A stretch of 64,000 nucleotides of DNA from Anaerocolumna cellulosilytica (GCF_014218335.1 NZ_AP023367.1:738501-802500), one strand, 5' to 3'; positions 1 through 9,209 are shown, counted from the stretch's first letter. Notes: generated by a model from the sequence alone, not told the origin. Made by a program: numbers and translations.

Positions 1-4
1 AAAT

Positions 5-628
5 ATGGCGAATTTATTAATAGCAGGGAAAATGGATAAAAAGATGTTAGTGTATCCTCTTCTCAGAGTATTATCCATAGAGGGAGATGTCCTTTTTATC
101 ACGGATGATATCTCCTTTAACCGTCTATTTGACGGAACTCAGTCTGGGAAACACCAGAACATCACATTGTACGTTGGAAATGCCGTACCTTCTGGGAGAA
201 ATGAATCGGAATTGTATAAGAATGTATTAGTGGTCTCGGAAAAAATAAATTCGGAAGAATTAAAAAGATACGATGCAGCACTAATTGTATATGGGCCAGA
301 TTACTCCTTTTATGGACAGGACTTAATCGAAGTTATGGAGAAAATAAATGATTTAAATAATGCAGGACATGTCAGGGCAGTGTTACAAAGTATTTATCCG
401 TTAAAAGCAGCAGGAAATATAATGATAAGAAAACCGGAGCATTACTTTTATATAAGCAAAGTAGAGGAGATGAAAGAACTTTTACCATGTAAGGATATCT
501 GTGTTGAAAAGCTTCTGATAAATACATTTGCTGATGCGCTAAATATTAAGCCAAAGCAGTTTGCCAATCTGCTTAGGTTAAAGCCCTATGATGTTTCAAA
601 GAAAGTAATAGCTAAAAGCTTTTTATGA
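5..628 (+). CDS. Tad-locus protein, probable MinD/ParA-like fold without P-loop
   Basis: A 207-residue soluble protein opening the pilus-like cluster. The N-terminus (NLLIAGKMDKKMLVYPLL, then VLFITDD) has the strand-loop-helix-strand pattern of MinD/ParA-type proteins, but the loop lacks the GKT/S of a nucleotide-binding P-loop. No membrane segment is seen. It lies about 100 bases before a second MinD-like gene and before the CpaF ATPase, so a role in positioning or assembling the pilus machine is inferred from context only. The start is the first ATG in the window and only four bases precede it, so the true start and ribosome site cannot be judged. It may be an unrelated accessory protein. 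Confidence 0.5.
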   Translation: MANLLIAGKMDKKMLVYPLLRVLSIEGDVLFITDDISFNRLFDGTQSGKHQNITLYVGNAVPSGRNESELYKNVLVVSEKINSEELKRYDAALIVYGPDYSFYGQDLIEVMEKINDLNNAGHVRAVLQSIYPLKAAGNIMIRKPEHYFYISKVEEMKELLPCKDICVEKLLINTFADALNIKPKQFANLLRLKPYDVSKKVIAKSFL

Positions 629-700
629 ATGAATGTTTGCGCTGCATAAGCGGCAGCATGAGAGGATGGTTGAATAAAAGATACAACCCCTTGATTAGTA

Positions 701-733
701 TGCGACAAAAGTTCGCAGATGGGAGCTATAAAA
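701..733 (+). promoter_or_regulatory. hairpin-AGATGGGAG translation leader (class A)
   Basis: A small hairpin (TGCGA at 701-705 pairing with TCGCA at 713-717) is followed directly by GATGGGAGCTA and the start codon at 734. It is nearly identical to the thiM leader at 35717-35747 and resembles leaders at 8312, 37989, 46693 and 49474. Function is unknown. The GGGAG is the ribosome binding site and sets the start of the next gene at 734. Confidence 0.6.
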
Positions 734-1555
734 ATGAATATTGCAATAATTTCCCCGCATACGTGCCAAAACGGAAATACAACAATAGCTTCTCTTGTGG
801 CATATTCTTTAGCTTATAAGAATAATAAGGTATGCATCTCTCATTCCGAAACATATTCAGATGCATTTATGAAATACTTTGGAGTAGAAGTCATGATAGA
901 AGAAAAGTCCAAATCACTACAATTTATGAATTTAATTCAAAGCGGAGGCTTATGTAAAGAAGATATTAGTGATTATTGTTACAGTTTAAGTGACAAACTT
1001 GAACTATTTACACTAAATATAAAAGATTTAAAAAGAGATGAATTTTTTGACTTTAATAAATATATATCTACTATATCTTTTATAAGTACAAATTTCCCAC
1101 ATGACTATGTAATTTTCGATGTAGATGACAATTGTCTGGAGTCTCCGGTTAATAGGGAAATACTATCTCATGCAGATTTAGTAATTTATGTACTTACCCA
1201 GTCCAGTACAGAGCTACATAAATTCTCCGATGAGAAAAAAACATATTTTAAGGCGGTTGGCAGTATACCATGTCTTGTAATTGTCAATAAATTCTGCAAT
1301 ATGATAGGTGATATTGATGATACGGCGAAAGAACTGGGTATCAGAAAGCCAAAGAAATGGTATAAAGTTAGGTATAATCCATGGATTATGTATGCTCATA
1401 ACAATGGTGTACTTCCTATGCTTATGAAACGAATGAATGAAAGAGATTACAGAGTGCTTGATATAGATTCAGATATCCAACAGGTGGTTTCGGGAATATT
1501 AAGTGTAAAGCGAGCGAAGACCCAGATACAGATTGATAAAAGGAAGGCAAGGTGA
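734..1555 (+). CDS. TadZ/CpaE-like atypical MinD-family protein
   Basis: A 273-residue soluble protein with the MinD/ParA layout: MNIAIISPHTCQNGNTTIASL at the N-terminus and a YVIFDVDD strand near residue 125 in the switch II/Walker B position. The P-loop is degenerate: Asn replaces the catalytic Lys (NGNTT where KGGxGKTT is expected). TadZ proteins of Tad pilus loci are known as atypical MinD-type ATPases that place the machine at a cell pole, so TadZ is the best analogy. The start at 734 is preferred over an in-frame ATG at 719 because GGGAG at 721-725 is correctly spaced. The stop overlaps the next start (TGATG), indicating coupling with the CpaF-like ATPase. Confidence 0.65.
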   Translation: MNIAIISPHTCQNGNTTIASLVAYSLAYKNNKVCISHSETYSDAFMKYFGVEVMIEEKSKSLQFMNLIQSGGLCKEDISDYCYSLSDKLELFTLNIKDLKRDEFFDFNKYISTISFISTNFPHDYVIFDVDDNCLESPVNREILSHADLVIYVLTQSSTELHKFSDEKKTYFKAVGSIPCLVIVNKFCNMIGDIDDTAKELGIRKPKKWYKVRYNPWIMYAHNNGVLPMLMKRMNERDYRVLDIDSDIQQVVSGILSVKRAKTQIQIDKRKAR

Positions 1556-3570
1556 TGAACATGGATAACCTGAAATTAATATTCATATCTTTGATTTGCA
1601 TCTTTACTCTTGTGTTCCTTTTATACTTGTATGCCAGAGGGAAAAAACAAGTAGTTGTAACAGAAGAATTATCCACATTTGAAGATGTTCTTGCAGCAAT
1701 TAAGTTATATATGGTAGATCTGGTGAAAGAAGATAATATTCAGGTAAAAACTCTTGAGGAATATCTTAAAATAAAGAAAATTAGAGCAAAAAATAAAGAT
1801 GCCTTAAAAAAAGCGGTATACGGAATCATCGGTGCCAAAGGCATGGTTCAGAGTTTAATCAGAGATTTTTTAAGACCTCGTCTTACACCGGAGCAAATAA
1901 GGCATATTCTTGGAATTGACGGAGAAAGTGATCCCGAAAAACATATAAAATTTGAAATAATTATGTTCCGTTACAAACAACTATATGATGTGGATGCGTT
2001 GGCAAAGTGGATACTCAAAAATAACTATCATCTACCAAAGCAAGCTCTTGGTCCGTCAGCAAAAAATACAACGGCCTACTACATAACAAAGGCAGATTTA
2101 GCAGATAGTTACTACAAAGAAAATATTACATTAAATGATAATGAAGTGTATGATTTATTTGCTATTCTTCTATTTCAAAAATATGTGGGCTGGGGTGATA
2201 TAGATACGATTACGGAGATGAATGTCAACGGTTATAATCTTGGGGTTTCGGGTTCTGTTATGAATGCAGTTAGTATCAGGCCTTCTATGGGGAAAAGTAA
2301 GCGAATTGACGGGTTCGGAGAAAGTGATGCACTAAATTCATTTTGGTTGTTTTTTCGTGGAGTATATATCCATTTTTTATTTCTTGAATTTAGCTCAGAG
2401 GATGAAATTAGGAGAATTATTCAATTGCTGGTTCGATACAATTCTCCAGGACCATTATCAGCAAAAAGAGGATACATTGTTAATTCTATGTACGATAAAT
2501 CCCGTATTTTAGCAATCAGACCGCCTGCGGGTGAATTCTGGGCGGCCTTTGTTAGAAAGTTCACTTTGGATAAGAATACTCCAATTGATCTTATCATAAA
2601 GCCTGGAATCCATAATGGTGAACTTCCGGTTAAATTCACTGAATTTTTAATGAAAGGAAAAGTTACTGCTGCAATCACAGGACGTCAGGGTACCGGTAAG
2701 ACCACATTTTTAAAAGCAATTGTTACCTATATAGATCCGAAATTAAATCTGCGTGTATTGGAAATGGCTCCGGAGATGTATTTAAGAGAGTTGTTTCCGG
2801 ACAGAAATATATTCTCTGTACATGAGATTAACACAGTATCCTTGGAAGAATGGCAGGATGCCTTTAAAAAATCCGATGCGGGAGTAACAATTATAGGTGA
2901 AATTGCTACAGATCCGGTGGCTGCAAGAGCAATACAACTTGCTATGACAGGATCTATCTTTACTATTTTTACACATCACGCAAATGAAGCAAAAGATCTG
3001 GTACTTACTCTTAGAAATTCTCTTGTAAATGCCGCTGGATTTGATAATATGACTACGGCGGAGCGTCAAGTGACAGAAGTACTAAAAATGAATATTCATT
3101 TTGATATAACACCTGACGGAAAACGTTATATTAAACGAATTACAGAAATTATTCAGATGGAAGAAAGCATTCCGTATCCTGAAATAGATCCATGCAATGT
3201 GGAATTAAGTCTTGCAAATGCTACGATTGAGCATTACCAGAGAACAACGGATCGTATATCCTTTGAAACGAGAGACTTACTTATATATGACCTGGAGAGT
3301 GATACCTATAGAGCAAAGGACCTGCCGAGTGATTACATGATACATAAAATTATGGAGGGGTTGCATAAGGAGGAGCGAAGCGAATTTAGTAAATTCTTAG
3401 ATTATTACTGGAAAGGTGTTTCAGCAGGGGGGTATACCGGAATCCATTATGATTACGAAACGGAACATAATAGTATGTTAACAGAAGATGATGTTTCAGA
3501 GGATGAAGCTTTAGAAAATATAAGTGCTTATTTAAGAAATAGATTTAATTTTGGAGATGATGAGGAGTAA
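1555..3570 (+). CDS. CpaF/TadA-type secretion ATPase with N-terminal membrane helix
   Basis: A 671-residue ATPase that would power pilus assembly or secretion at the inner face of the membrane. Walker A GRQGTGKTT lies near residues 376-384, a Walker B-like VTIIGEIATDP near 443 and a His-rich THHANEA near 473, matching the conserved order of type II/IV secretion ATPases. Unusually, residues 7-26 form a hydrophobic helix, so the protein may be membrane-tethered. It is longer than ordinary CpaF (about 450 residues), with extra N-terminal and acidic C-terminal regions. The Walker B motif reads GEI where GEV/DEV is usual. GTG at 1552 and ATG at 1561 are alternative starts; 1555 overlaps the previous stop and follows AGGAAGG. 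Confidence 0.85.
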   Translation: MNMDNLKLIFISLICIFTLVFLLYLYARGKKQVVVTEELSTFEDVLAAIKLYMVDLVKEDNIQVKTLEEYLKIKKIRAKNKDALKKAVYGIIGAKGMVQSLIRDFLRPRLTPEQIRHILGIDGESDPEKHIKFEIIMFRYKQLYDVDALAKWILKNNYHLPKQALGPSAKNTTAYYITKADLADSYYKENITLNDNEVYDLFAILLFQKYVGWGDIDTITEMNVNGYNLGVSGSVMNAVSIRPSMGKSKRIDGFGESDALNSFWLFFRGVYIHFLFLEFSSEDEIRRIIQLLVRYNSPGPLSAKRGYIVNSMYDKSRILAIRPPAGEFWAAFVRKFTLDKNTPIDLIIKPGIHNGELPVKFTEFLMKGKVTAAITGRQGTGKTTFLKAIVTYIDPKLNLRVLEMAPEMYLRELFPDRNIFSVHEINTVSLEEWQDAFKKSDAGVTIIGEIATDPVAARAIQLAMTGSIFTIFTHHANEAKDLVLTLRNSLVNAAGFDNMTTAERQVTEVLKMNIHFDITPDGKRYIKRITEIIQMEESIPYPEIDPCNVELSLANATIEHYQRTTDRISFETRDLLIYDLESDTYRAKDLPSDYMIHKIMEGLHKEERSEFSKFLDYYWKGVSAGGYTGIHYDYETEHNSMLTEDDVSEDEALENISAYLRNRFNFGDDEE

Positions 3571-3647
3571 ATTTCAATTTGGGCAGTATTGCAAATTTGT
3601 ACCTGCGGTTGAAAACTTGCAGGCATCGGAAAGGGCATGAGTATTAA

Positions 3648-5648
3648 ATGAAAGAAATATTAATATATTTAACTCCCAATTCTATAATACTGTTACTTGC
3701 CTTGGTATTACTAATGGGGGCGGGTCTATTTTTAATGAAGGGCCCAAAAAATAGGAAGAGTTATCGTAAGACAGGGATATTTACAGCAATATACGATGAA
3801 TTGACAAAGCTTCCTATTGTAAAAAATTATGTAAAAAAGAAAACAATGCAGTTATCAGCTATGTCTGTTTATTCAAAAGAGGAAATAAAAAGCAAAGCCT
3901 CTCTCTATTTCATTATATCTTTTCTCACATTTGTGGTATCTTTGCTTGTTGGGATATTTATATATGATGATTATGTAAGCGTAGCGTTGGTAGGTGTAGG
4001 CGGGTATATAATCCCAACAATAGTGATAGAAAAAAATATAAAAAGGATGCATGGGATTGTAAGTTATCAGCTTAAATATGCAATCGAATCTTTAAGACTT
4101 GAATATCTAAAATGTAATGATGTTATTGAAGCACTTGAACATGTTGACTATGGCAAGAGGCTTACAAAAGCATTTTCTTCCTTGCATGAAATACTGACTT
4201 CTGCGGGTTCCGATACAAAAATAAAAGAATATAATGAATCAATCCCATTTATACATATGCAGACTCTTGCTCAAGTTTGTTACCATGTTAATAATACAGG
4301 AGATACATTTGATGAAAATGGATATTCATCCTTTGTTAATGCATTATTAATCATGATGAAAGATTTGAATGATGAAATCGGACGATTAACCTATCAAAAA
4401 ACAAAGTTCGGAAAGTTAGAATATCTGTGTCTGGTTGCTATTCCCGCCACAAAAGTAATGGAAGTATTCTTGTTATCCAGTATGCCCGGAACGGCTATTA
4501 TTTTAAAAGGCATATTAGGATATATATTTAAAATTATTATCATTGTTATAAGTTTGACAAGCTATACTTATGTAGCTAGGGCAAATAGTATGTCTTTTTT
4601 TAAAAATGATGACAGGAATATGATTTTAAATAGATTATTAAAAAGACGTCTAGTATTTTCCTTCGCAAAACAGATATCACCAAAAAATATGGTACGAGTT
4701 CAATTTGAACAAAAACTAAATGATGCGTTTTCTAAAAAATCTGTAGAAGAGTTCTATCTAGGAAAGGCTGTTTTATCATCAGCGATTTTTGTTTTCTCTA
4801 TGATATGTGTACTTAGCAGCATAAATATTGGAAGAGACTATATGAGAAACAATTCCGACTCCTTGTCTTTAATTAAAGAAAATCCCACTTATGAGTATGA
4901 CCATGATGATATTATTTCTATGGATAATTATTATATGCGCATGAGGGATAAAGGGTATATTTTTGAAAATGAAGAAATTAGAGTCCTAATAACAGATACA
5001 ATAACAGGTATAACTGATATGGATATAGAATCTCAAATATCCAGAATGAAAACAAAGTATGATTATTTAAGCAATCTCTATTTTAGATGGTGGTTTATCC
5101 CTATTTGTTTCTTACTCTCAATTGGAGTTTGGTTTATACCGAATAGGCGACTAAAGAAAAGAATTGAAATATTAAATATAGCTGCTGAAGAGGAATTCCT
5201 ACAGATTCAAACAATTACTACCATTTTAATGAGTATAAATTGTGACACCATGGAAGCAATCGGTTATCTGAGTGAATTAGTTACTATTCATAAAGATATG
5301 TTTCTTTATTGCTATTTGGGCTATGCATCAGATCCTGAAAAAGAATTAGATATCATGGAAATTAAAACACCTATTCAGGATTTTAAACGGTATATAAGAA
5401 AATTAAAGCTGACTATTAATGAATTATCTATGGAAGATGCATTTGCAGATTTAAAAATTGACCGGGAACATATCAGTCGTATGCGTGATGAAAAACTTCG
5501 AGATAATATCGACAGAAAACGAAATGAATGCGGTCTAATTACCAAAATAGGTTTATCTGCTGCAATTGTCCTCCTATTTGTATTTCCACTAATGTATATA
5601 GGTTATACCAACATGATGGATGGACTTAAAACCCTTCAAGGCTTATAA
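3648..5648 (+). CDS. double-length TadB/TadC-like (T2SSF-type) membrane protein
   Basis: A 666-residue polytopic membrane protein directly downstream of the CpaF-like ATPase, in the place normally held by the two separate platform proteins TadB and TadC. Hydrophobic segments are seen near residues 9-27, 88-106, 110-128, 285-312, 372-395, 479-497 and 633-655. The two halves have similar layouts (cytoplasmic helical region, then membrane helices), which suggests a fusion of TadB- and TadC-like units into one platform. The assignment rests on topology, size and context; no single diagnostic motif is visible. A short frame of four codons (3637-3651) overlaps the start as ATGA but has poor ribosome-site spacing. 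Confidence 0.7.
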   Translation: MKEILIYLTPNSIILLLALVLLMGAGLFLMKGPKNRKSYRKTGIFTAIYDELTKLPIVKNYVKKKTMQLSAMSVYSKEEIKSKASLYFIISFLTFVVSLLVGIFIYDDYVSVALVGVGGYIIPTIVIEKNIKRMHGIVSYQLKYAIESLRLEYLKCNDVIEALEHVDYGKRLTKAFSSLHEILTSAGSDTKIKEYNESIPFIHMQTLAQVCYHVNNTGDTFDENGYSSFVNALLIMMKDLNDEIGRLTYQKTKFGKLEYLCLVAIPATKVMEVFLLSSMPGTAIILKGILGYIFKIIIIVISLTSYTYVARANSMSFFKNDDRNMILNRLLKRRLVFSFAKQISPKNMVRVQFEQKLNDAFSKKSVEEFYLGKAVLSSAIFVFSMICVLSSINIGRDYMRNNSDSLSLIKENPTYEYDHDDIISMDNYYMRMRDKGYIFENEEIRVLITDTITGITDMDIESQISRMKTKYDYLSNLYFRWWFIPICFLLSIGVWFIPNRRLKKRIEILNIAAEEEFLQIQTITTILMSINCDTMEAIGYLSELVTIHKDMFLYCYLGYASDPEKELDIMEIKTPIQDFKRYIRKLKLTINELSMEDAFADLKIDREHISRMRDEKLRDNIDRKRNECGLITKIGLSAAIVLLFVFPLMYIGYTNMMDGLKTLQGL

Positions 5649-5839
5649 ATAAAGGGTTTAGCAGAAATATTATATTAAAAATATCTGTACAGAAATGATT
5701 AAGGAAGTGTGGTTAAATCACAAAAAACTTATATTATTTAACATAATAGTTTTGTAGGAGAAATTAAACGTATTTAGTTGTTTAAGTTCTCAACCCAAAA
5801 AATAAAATCCGTTAAACGGTGAAAAGGAGTGTGAAATCT

Positions 5840-6490
5840 ATGGCAGGTATCGGTGATGAAGGCATTGAGACATCGAAACTTGGAGCTGCGTTGTTCGCAT
5901 TTGGATTTTTTTTAGCTATCGCTATTATTATTTTCACAACTGGAAAAACGATTGCAAACAACGGTAGTGACAAAGTACAAAAGCAGTTGGAGATTCTCCA
6001 ATTGTCTGAGTTTACAGATTATGACCAGGCAGTAGTGTTAGGGAATAAGCTAAGGGCAGCATATGATGCTTTTGAAGGTAAGCCATATGCTGTAATCGTT
6101 GGGACTAGGAACCTTATCGATTGCCAAAGCATTAGCGGTATTGAATTTACCGGTGATAGTGATGATTTGGATATGCTGATTGAGACGGACATAACTACAA
6201 CAAATTCAGAGGGTAAAACCAATGCAACAGTTTATGGAATGAATTACAATGCATTACTTCCAAAAGATACAGAACTGGAAATGAAAAATGGAAGTTTCAT
6301 TACGACTTCTTCCTTTGCAGTTGATGACAAAACAGGTGCAATTAAGTTTAATAACGATATTGCCAATACCAAAAAGCAGGGTCGTACCGAATATATTGCC
6401 TCTGGAGCCAAATTCCAGTCAAATCTGATTAAAGATACTACAGGTGAAATTGTAGGTGTTTTTTTCTATCAGGTAGCATCCAACAATTAA
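5840..6490 (+). CDS. pilin-like / TadE-like protein with N-terminal membrane helix (1)
   Basis: A 216-residue protein with a short polar N-terminus (MAGIGDEGIETSK), one long hydrophobic helix at about residues 16-38 and a polar, Thr/Asn-rich extracellular domain ending FFYQVASNN. This is the shape of a class III prepilin or TadE/F minor pilin. No typical G/xxxxEY Flp processing site is seen. The start at 5840 (ATG) is chosen because AGGAG at 5825-5829 lies ten bases upstream; GTG codons at 5819 and 5831 are too close. It is the largest of the single-helix proteins of about 15-24 kDa and is followed by its own terminator, so it may be the most expressed, perhaps the major subunit (inference). 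Confidence 0.55.
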   Translation: MAGIGDEGIETSKLGAALFAFGFFLAIAIIIFTTGKTIANNGSDKVQKQLEILQLSEFTDYDQAVVLGNKLRAAYDAFEGKPYAVIVGTRNLIDCQSISGIEFTGDSDDLDMLIETDITTTNSEGKTNATVYGMNYNALLPKDTELEMKNGSFITTSSFAVDDKTGAIKFNNDIANTKKQGRTEYIASGAKFQSNLIKDTTGEIVGVFFYQVASNN

Positions 6491-6504
6491 AAAGCCCCAA
6501 AGAT

Positions 6505-6536
6505 TAAAAAGTAGCAGTCTCTACTGCTGCTTTTTG
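6505..6536 (+). terminator. intrinsic terminator
   Basis: AAAAGTAGCAG pairs with CTGCTGCTTTT (one G-U pair) around a short loop and is followed by a T run. It separates the first pilin-like gene from the later set. Confidence 0.75.
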
Positions 6537-6743
6537 TCGTATCACAAAGCGATCCATAAAAGCTAACTTTTAAAATGTTTGTATAGAACAATAAATAGGA
6601 TAATAGAGGTACACTGTAATTTATCATACTATAATTACAGTTATTAATTTGAATTATTAATTAAGTTTTTGATTGGAGTTTTTGAGATTAGGTTACAAAT
6701 AAATAATAAATCGAACTAGTATATACAGAGAAGGATTAGAACT

Positions 6744-7256
6744 ATGGATAATGAAAATGTACAAGATATATTCGGGATAGCAATACAATTCATATTAATC
6801 GGTCTTTTTTTAACATTTTGCATATTTGCCTTCCACATAAGGTCTTCCTTTGCTGTTACAAGAAATGAACAGATAGATAGTACCAGAAAAATCCGAGAGG
6901 CCAGGCAATTCAGCAAATTCAAGCAGAATGAATGTACAGGACATTTATGTGATGGACATGTTTATGGTGATGATATCATAGAGTTGCTTCGGGAACATGC
7001 AGCAGGTGATTTAGAAATTTATATAAATAAAGTCTCTGAAACTGGTATAAGCCTTCGGCTTAATAGTGAAACATCAGTAAGAGAGGCCAATCTGTTTACC
7101 ACTAGTTCATTAAATACTCTTCTTAATACACAGTCAGAATTTCACCCCTATTTAATATATGATGGCGGAGATGTAACAAATTCAATCTATTATAATAAAA
7201 ATTCAACAGGACAAGTAACTGGTGTTGCATTTGTGTGGATATCAGATAATAAATAG
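6744..7256 (+). CDS. pilin-like protein with N-terminal membrane helix (2)
   Basis: A 170-residue protein with a short acidic N-terminus, a hydrophobic helix at about residues 11-32 (IAIQFILIGLFLTFCIFAF) and a polar domain containing paired cysteines (ECTGHLC near residues 64-70) that could form a disulfide outside the cell. The helix-plus-globular-domain layout matches minor pilins or TadE/F-like proteins. It begins a run of four closely spaced genes. The family was not recognised from sequence; the role is inferred from topology and the CpaF/TadBC neighbours. Confidence 0.5.
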   Translation: MDNENVQDIFGIAIQFILIGLFLTFCIFAFHIRSSFAVTRNEQIDSTRKIREARQFSKFKQNECTGHLCDGHVYGDDIIELLREHAAGDLEIYINKVSETGISLRLNSETSVREANLFTTSSLNTLLNTQSEFHPYLIYDGGDVTNSIYYNKNSTGQVTGVAFVWISDNK

Positions 7257-7266
7257 GAGAATTATC

Positions 7267-7725
7267 ATGAGATCGAATGAAGTTACGGATACATTGTCTT
7301 TAGGCAGTGAATTGATTCTTTTTACGTTGCTTTGTACCTTCCTTGCAATAGTTTCAATACAAGCTGGTAATATACGAAGTGCCAAGGAGCTGAAAGAAAA
7401 TACAATGATATCTGTCAGGGAAAAAAGTGAGTTGTATTATTATAAATATGCAGAACATGTTTCCGGTTCTGATATTGTAGAACTTATTATAAAAAACAAC
7501 AGTAAATACGATTACTATATCAAGTTATCTACTATAAATACCAATATAGAAATTACAAAAAGCAGAGCAAAAAAATTAATGGAGAAGGGTGAAAATAGTG
7601 AAATACTCTGGACCCAATCGTATCTTACTAACAATATTTTCGTTGAGCATATATATTCCTCCTATGATGTACGAATGCAAGAAGATAAGAATGGGGCTCT
7701 TTCCTTTTATTTTACAGAAAGGTGA
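7267..7725 (+). CDS. pilin-like protein with N-terminal membrane helix (3)
   Basis: A 152-residue protein: polar N-terminus (MRSNEVTDTLSLGSE), hydrophobic helix at about residues 15-35, then a polar domain. The start is the ATG at 7267, preceded by AGGAGA at 7255-7260 with six-base spacing; an upstream in-frame ATG at 7222 lies within the previous gene and has no ribosome site. It starts ten bases after the previous stop, and its own stop overlaps the next start (TGATG), so it is translated as part of a block of pilin-like genes. Confidence 0.5.
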   Translation: MRSNEVTDTLSLGSELILFTLLCTFLAIVSIQAGNIRSAKELKENTMISVREKSELYYYKYAEHVSGSDIVELIIKNNSKYDYYIKLSTINTNIEITKSRAKKLMEKGENSEILWTQSYLTNNIFVEHIYSSYDVRMQEDKNGALSFYFTER

Positions 7726-8129
7726 TGAATGTGAATAAAGCAGGCGATACAGCAATGGATATGCTGAAGTTAGCGGTTGGTATTATATTTTTTGCAGCCA
7801 TGTTAGTCTTGGTAGTAAAATCAGCAAATGTTGGAACCGGAATGTTTCACACCAGCTACAATAAGCTTGATGAAGCCCAGTTAAAAGCAGATACCTGTAA
7901 TTTAGCTTCTTTAAAAAATACTACTATCAATATCCCAGGTGGTTCTGTATATGCCCTACTCGTATATAATGAAAAGAATATTGGTGAAATTATAAGCTAT
8001 CTTTACCCTGATAATGGTAAAAAGTATACTGTAAACGATAATCTTTTGGCTTTATTGAAAGGAGATATTAACATAACCGTGACCTTAAATAGCAATACAG
8101 GACTATATGATATAGTTCTTAAAAAATAA
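7725..8129 (+). CDS. pilin-like protein with N-terminal membrane helix (4)
   Basis: A 134-residue protein with helix at about residues 13-33 (LKLAVGIIFFAAMLVLVV) and a small polar domain. It overlaps the preceding stop as TGATG. GTG codons at 7722 and 7731 are alternative starts; the latter sits well behind GAAAGGTGATG. The hydrophobic segment follows AGDTAMDM, which loosely resembles Flp pilins, but there is no clear processing site. A terminator follows about 70 bases downstream, closing this block. Confidence 0.5.
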   Translation: MNVNKAGDTAMDMLKLAVGIIFFAAMLVLVVKSANVGTGMFHTSYNKLDEAQLKADTCNLASLKNTTINIPGGSVYALLVYNEKNIGEIISYLYPDNGKKYTVNDNLLALLKGDINITVTLNSNTGLYDIVLKK

Positions 8130-8195
8130 GGAACGTATGAAAAAATCTTAGCTGACAAAATACGTTAGATAAGTATCTCTATCATTTCACACAGG

Positions 8196-8223
8196 AAGAA
8201 CCCCAAAGTGTTAGGGTTCTTTA
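8196..8223 (+). terminator. intrinsic terminator
   Basis: AAGAACCC (8196-8203) pairs perfectly with GGGTTCTT (8214-8221) and is followed by T residues. It closes the block of pilin-like genes 6744-8129. Confidence 0.8.
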
Positions 8224-8311
8224 TCCTATAGTTTGTGCATACGGTGACATGTTTGGAGGGAGGAAAACAAAAGCATTTTTTAAAATCCTGGTATGTACGT
8301 GAGCAAGTACA

Positions 8312-8343
8312 GATAGCACTAGAGCACATAGATTGGAGTTGCT
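8312..8343 (+). promoter_or_regulatory. class A leader, 22 bases identical to that at 49479
   Basis: Bases 8312-8333 are identical to 49479-49500, and both continue into [T/G]GGAGTT and a start codon. The two downstream genes are unrelated (pilin-like protein here, AI-2E-family protein there), so the shared leader is not explained by gene duplication. The GGAG is the ribosome binding site for the gene at 8344. Confidence 0.6.
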
Positions 8344-8751
8344 ATGAAAAAAACAATCATTGAAATGTTAGATTTGGCACTTTTAACAGTAGTAATCAGT
8401 ATTATACTAATAAATGGATTATCTGTCTTATATCAATGTAATAGACAAGCTATAAACGCTTCAATCACAATAGCGGATAAAAATACGAATAAAAAGAACG
8501 GATTTGGGATCACTGAGTATGGAAATTATGATAATACATTAAACAAATATGAGATAGCCCTTATAGGATACATGAAAAGTAAGGAAGAAAATAAATCCTA
8601 TCAACTGACGATAAAAGAAAAGGATGTGAATTCTATGTATGAGATATGGAATCTGATTGGTGAAGATGCAGATGCAGCAAGATATTCAATAAAATATAAG
8701 TATAGAACAAAAAAATACAATATTATAAAGGAGGCGTATGAACCAAATTGA
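8344..8751 (+). CDS. pilin-like protein with N-terminal membrane helix (5)
   Basis: A 135-residue protein with the pattern MKKTIIEMLDLALL followed by a hydrophobic helix to about residue 30, then a charged, Asn/Lys/Tyr-rich domain. It resembles TadE/F-like minor pilins in topology only. GGAG at 8335-8338 gives good spacing to the ATG. Its stop overlaps the next start (TTGA), so the two are probably coupled. Confidence 0.5.
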   Translation: MKKTIIEMLDLALLTVVISIILINGLSVLYQCNRQAINASITIADKNTNKKNGFGITEYGNYDNTLNKYEIALIGYMKSKEENKSYQLTIKEKDVNSMYEIWNLIGEDADAARYSIKYKYRTKKYNIIKEAYEPN

Positions 8752-9197
8752 AAGATGGGTTTATAGCAAGGGTAATCAGTCTGGTATTAATTATTATTAT
8801 GTTTATTATCTGCCCATATATCTATTCATACTCCATGACAGAATGGGAAAGTCGAAGAGTATTATTAAATGATGTTAGTAGCTTCCTAGATAAAGTAACT
8901 GATAAAAGAAGTATATCTCAAGATGATTTGAATGAATTTAGTTTACAGGTGGCATCCAGTGGCAAAATACTTAATATTAAAGTTGAAAGGTTAGTAAAGG
9001 TGTACACAAAAAGAAAAGATGGAACAATAAATATTACGTACATAGTAGCAGATAATAATTCAGAATTAAATCCAAGAGATATAGTAAGAGTATCACTTAA
9101 TGAAATAACTACTTCAACATACAGTAAAATAATGTCTACATTTTTAAAATTAAATGAAGATAACTATTCACTAACCATGTCAGCAACGGTTCGTTAA
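8748..9197 (+). CDS. TadE-like protein with N-terminal membrane helix (6)
   Basis: A 149-residue protein with a hydrophobic helix at about residues 7-28 (IARVISLVLIIIMFIICPYIYSY), then a domain with RLVKVYTKRKDGTINITYIVAD and a C-terminal TMSATVR, the size and shape of TadE/TadF. The start is TTG at 8748, overlapping the previous stop; AAAGGAGG at 8727-8734 is 13 bases away. An ATG at 8738 in another frame sits nearer that site but its frame closes early and shows no membrane helix. Thirteen bases separate its stop from the next gene. Confidence 0.5.
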   Translation: MKDGFIARVISLVLIIIMFIICPYIYSYSMTEWESRRVLLNDVSSFLDKVTDKRSISQDDLNEFSLQVASSGKILNIKVERLVKVYTKRKDGTINITYIVADNNSELNPRDIVRVSLNEITTSTYSKIMSTFLKLNEDNYSLTMSATVR

Positions 9198-9209
9198 AGG
9201 AGGAAAGTA

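Noticed and set aside
625..819. A 64-codon frame overlapping the end of the first gene and the start of the TadZ-like gene.
   Set aside because: It overlaps the start of the better supported gene, has no ribosome site and shows no protein-like features.
3637..3651. Four-codon frame overlapping the TadBC-like start as ATGA.
   Set aside because: Its ATG is one base from the ribosome site, too close for initiation; the site is spaced for the gene at 3648.
8290..8343. Possible cyclic di-GMP (GEMM) riboswitch in the class A leaders because of GCAC-containing stems.
   Set aside because: The leaders are only 30-40 bases and lack the GEMM conserved loops and the second stem.
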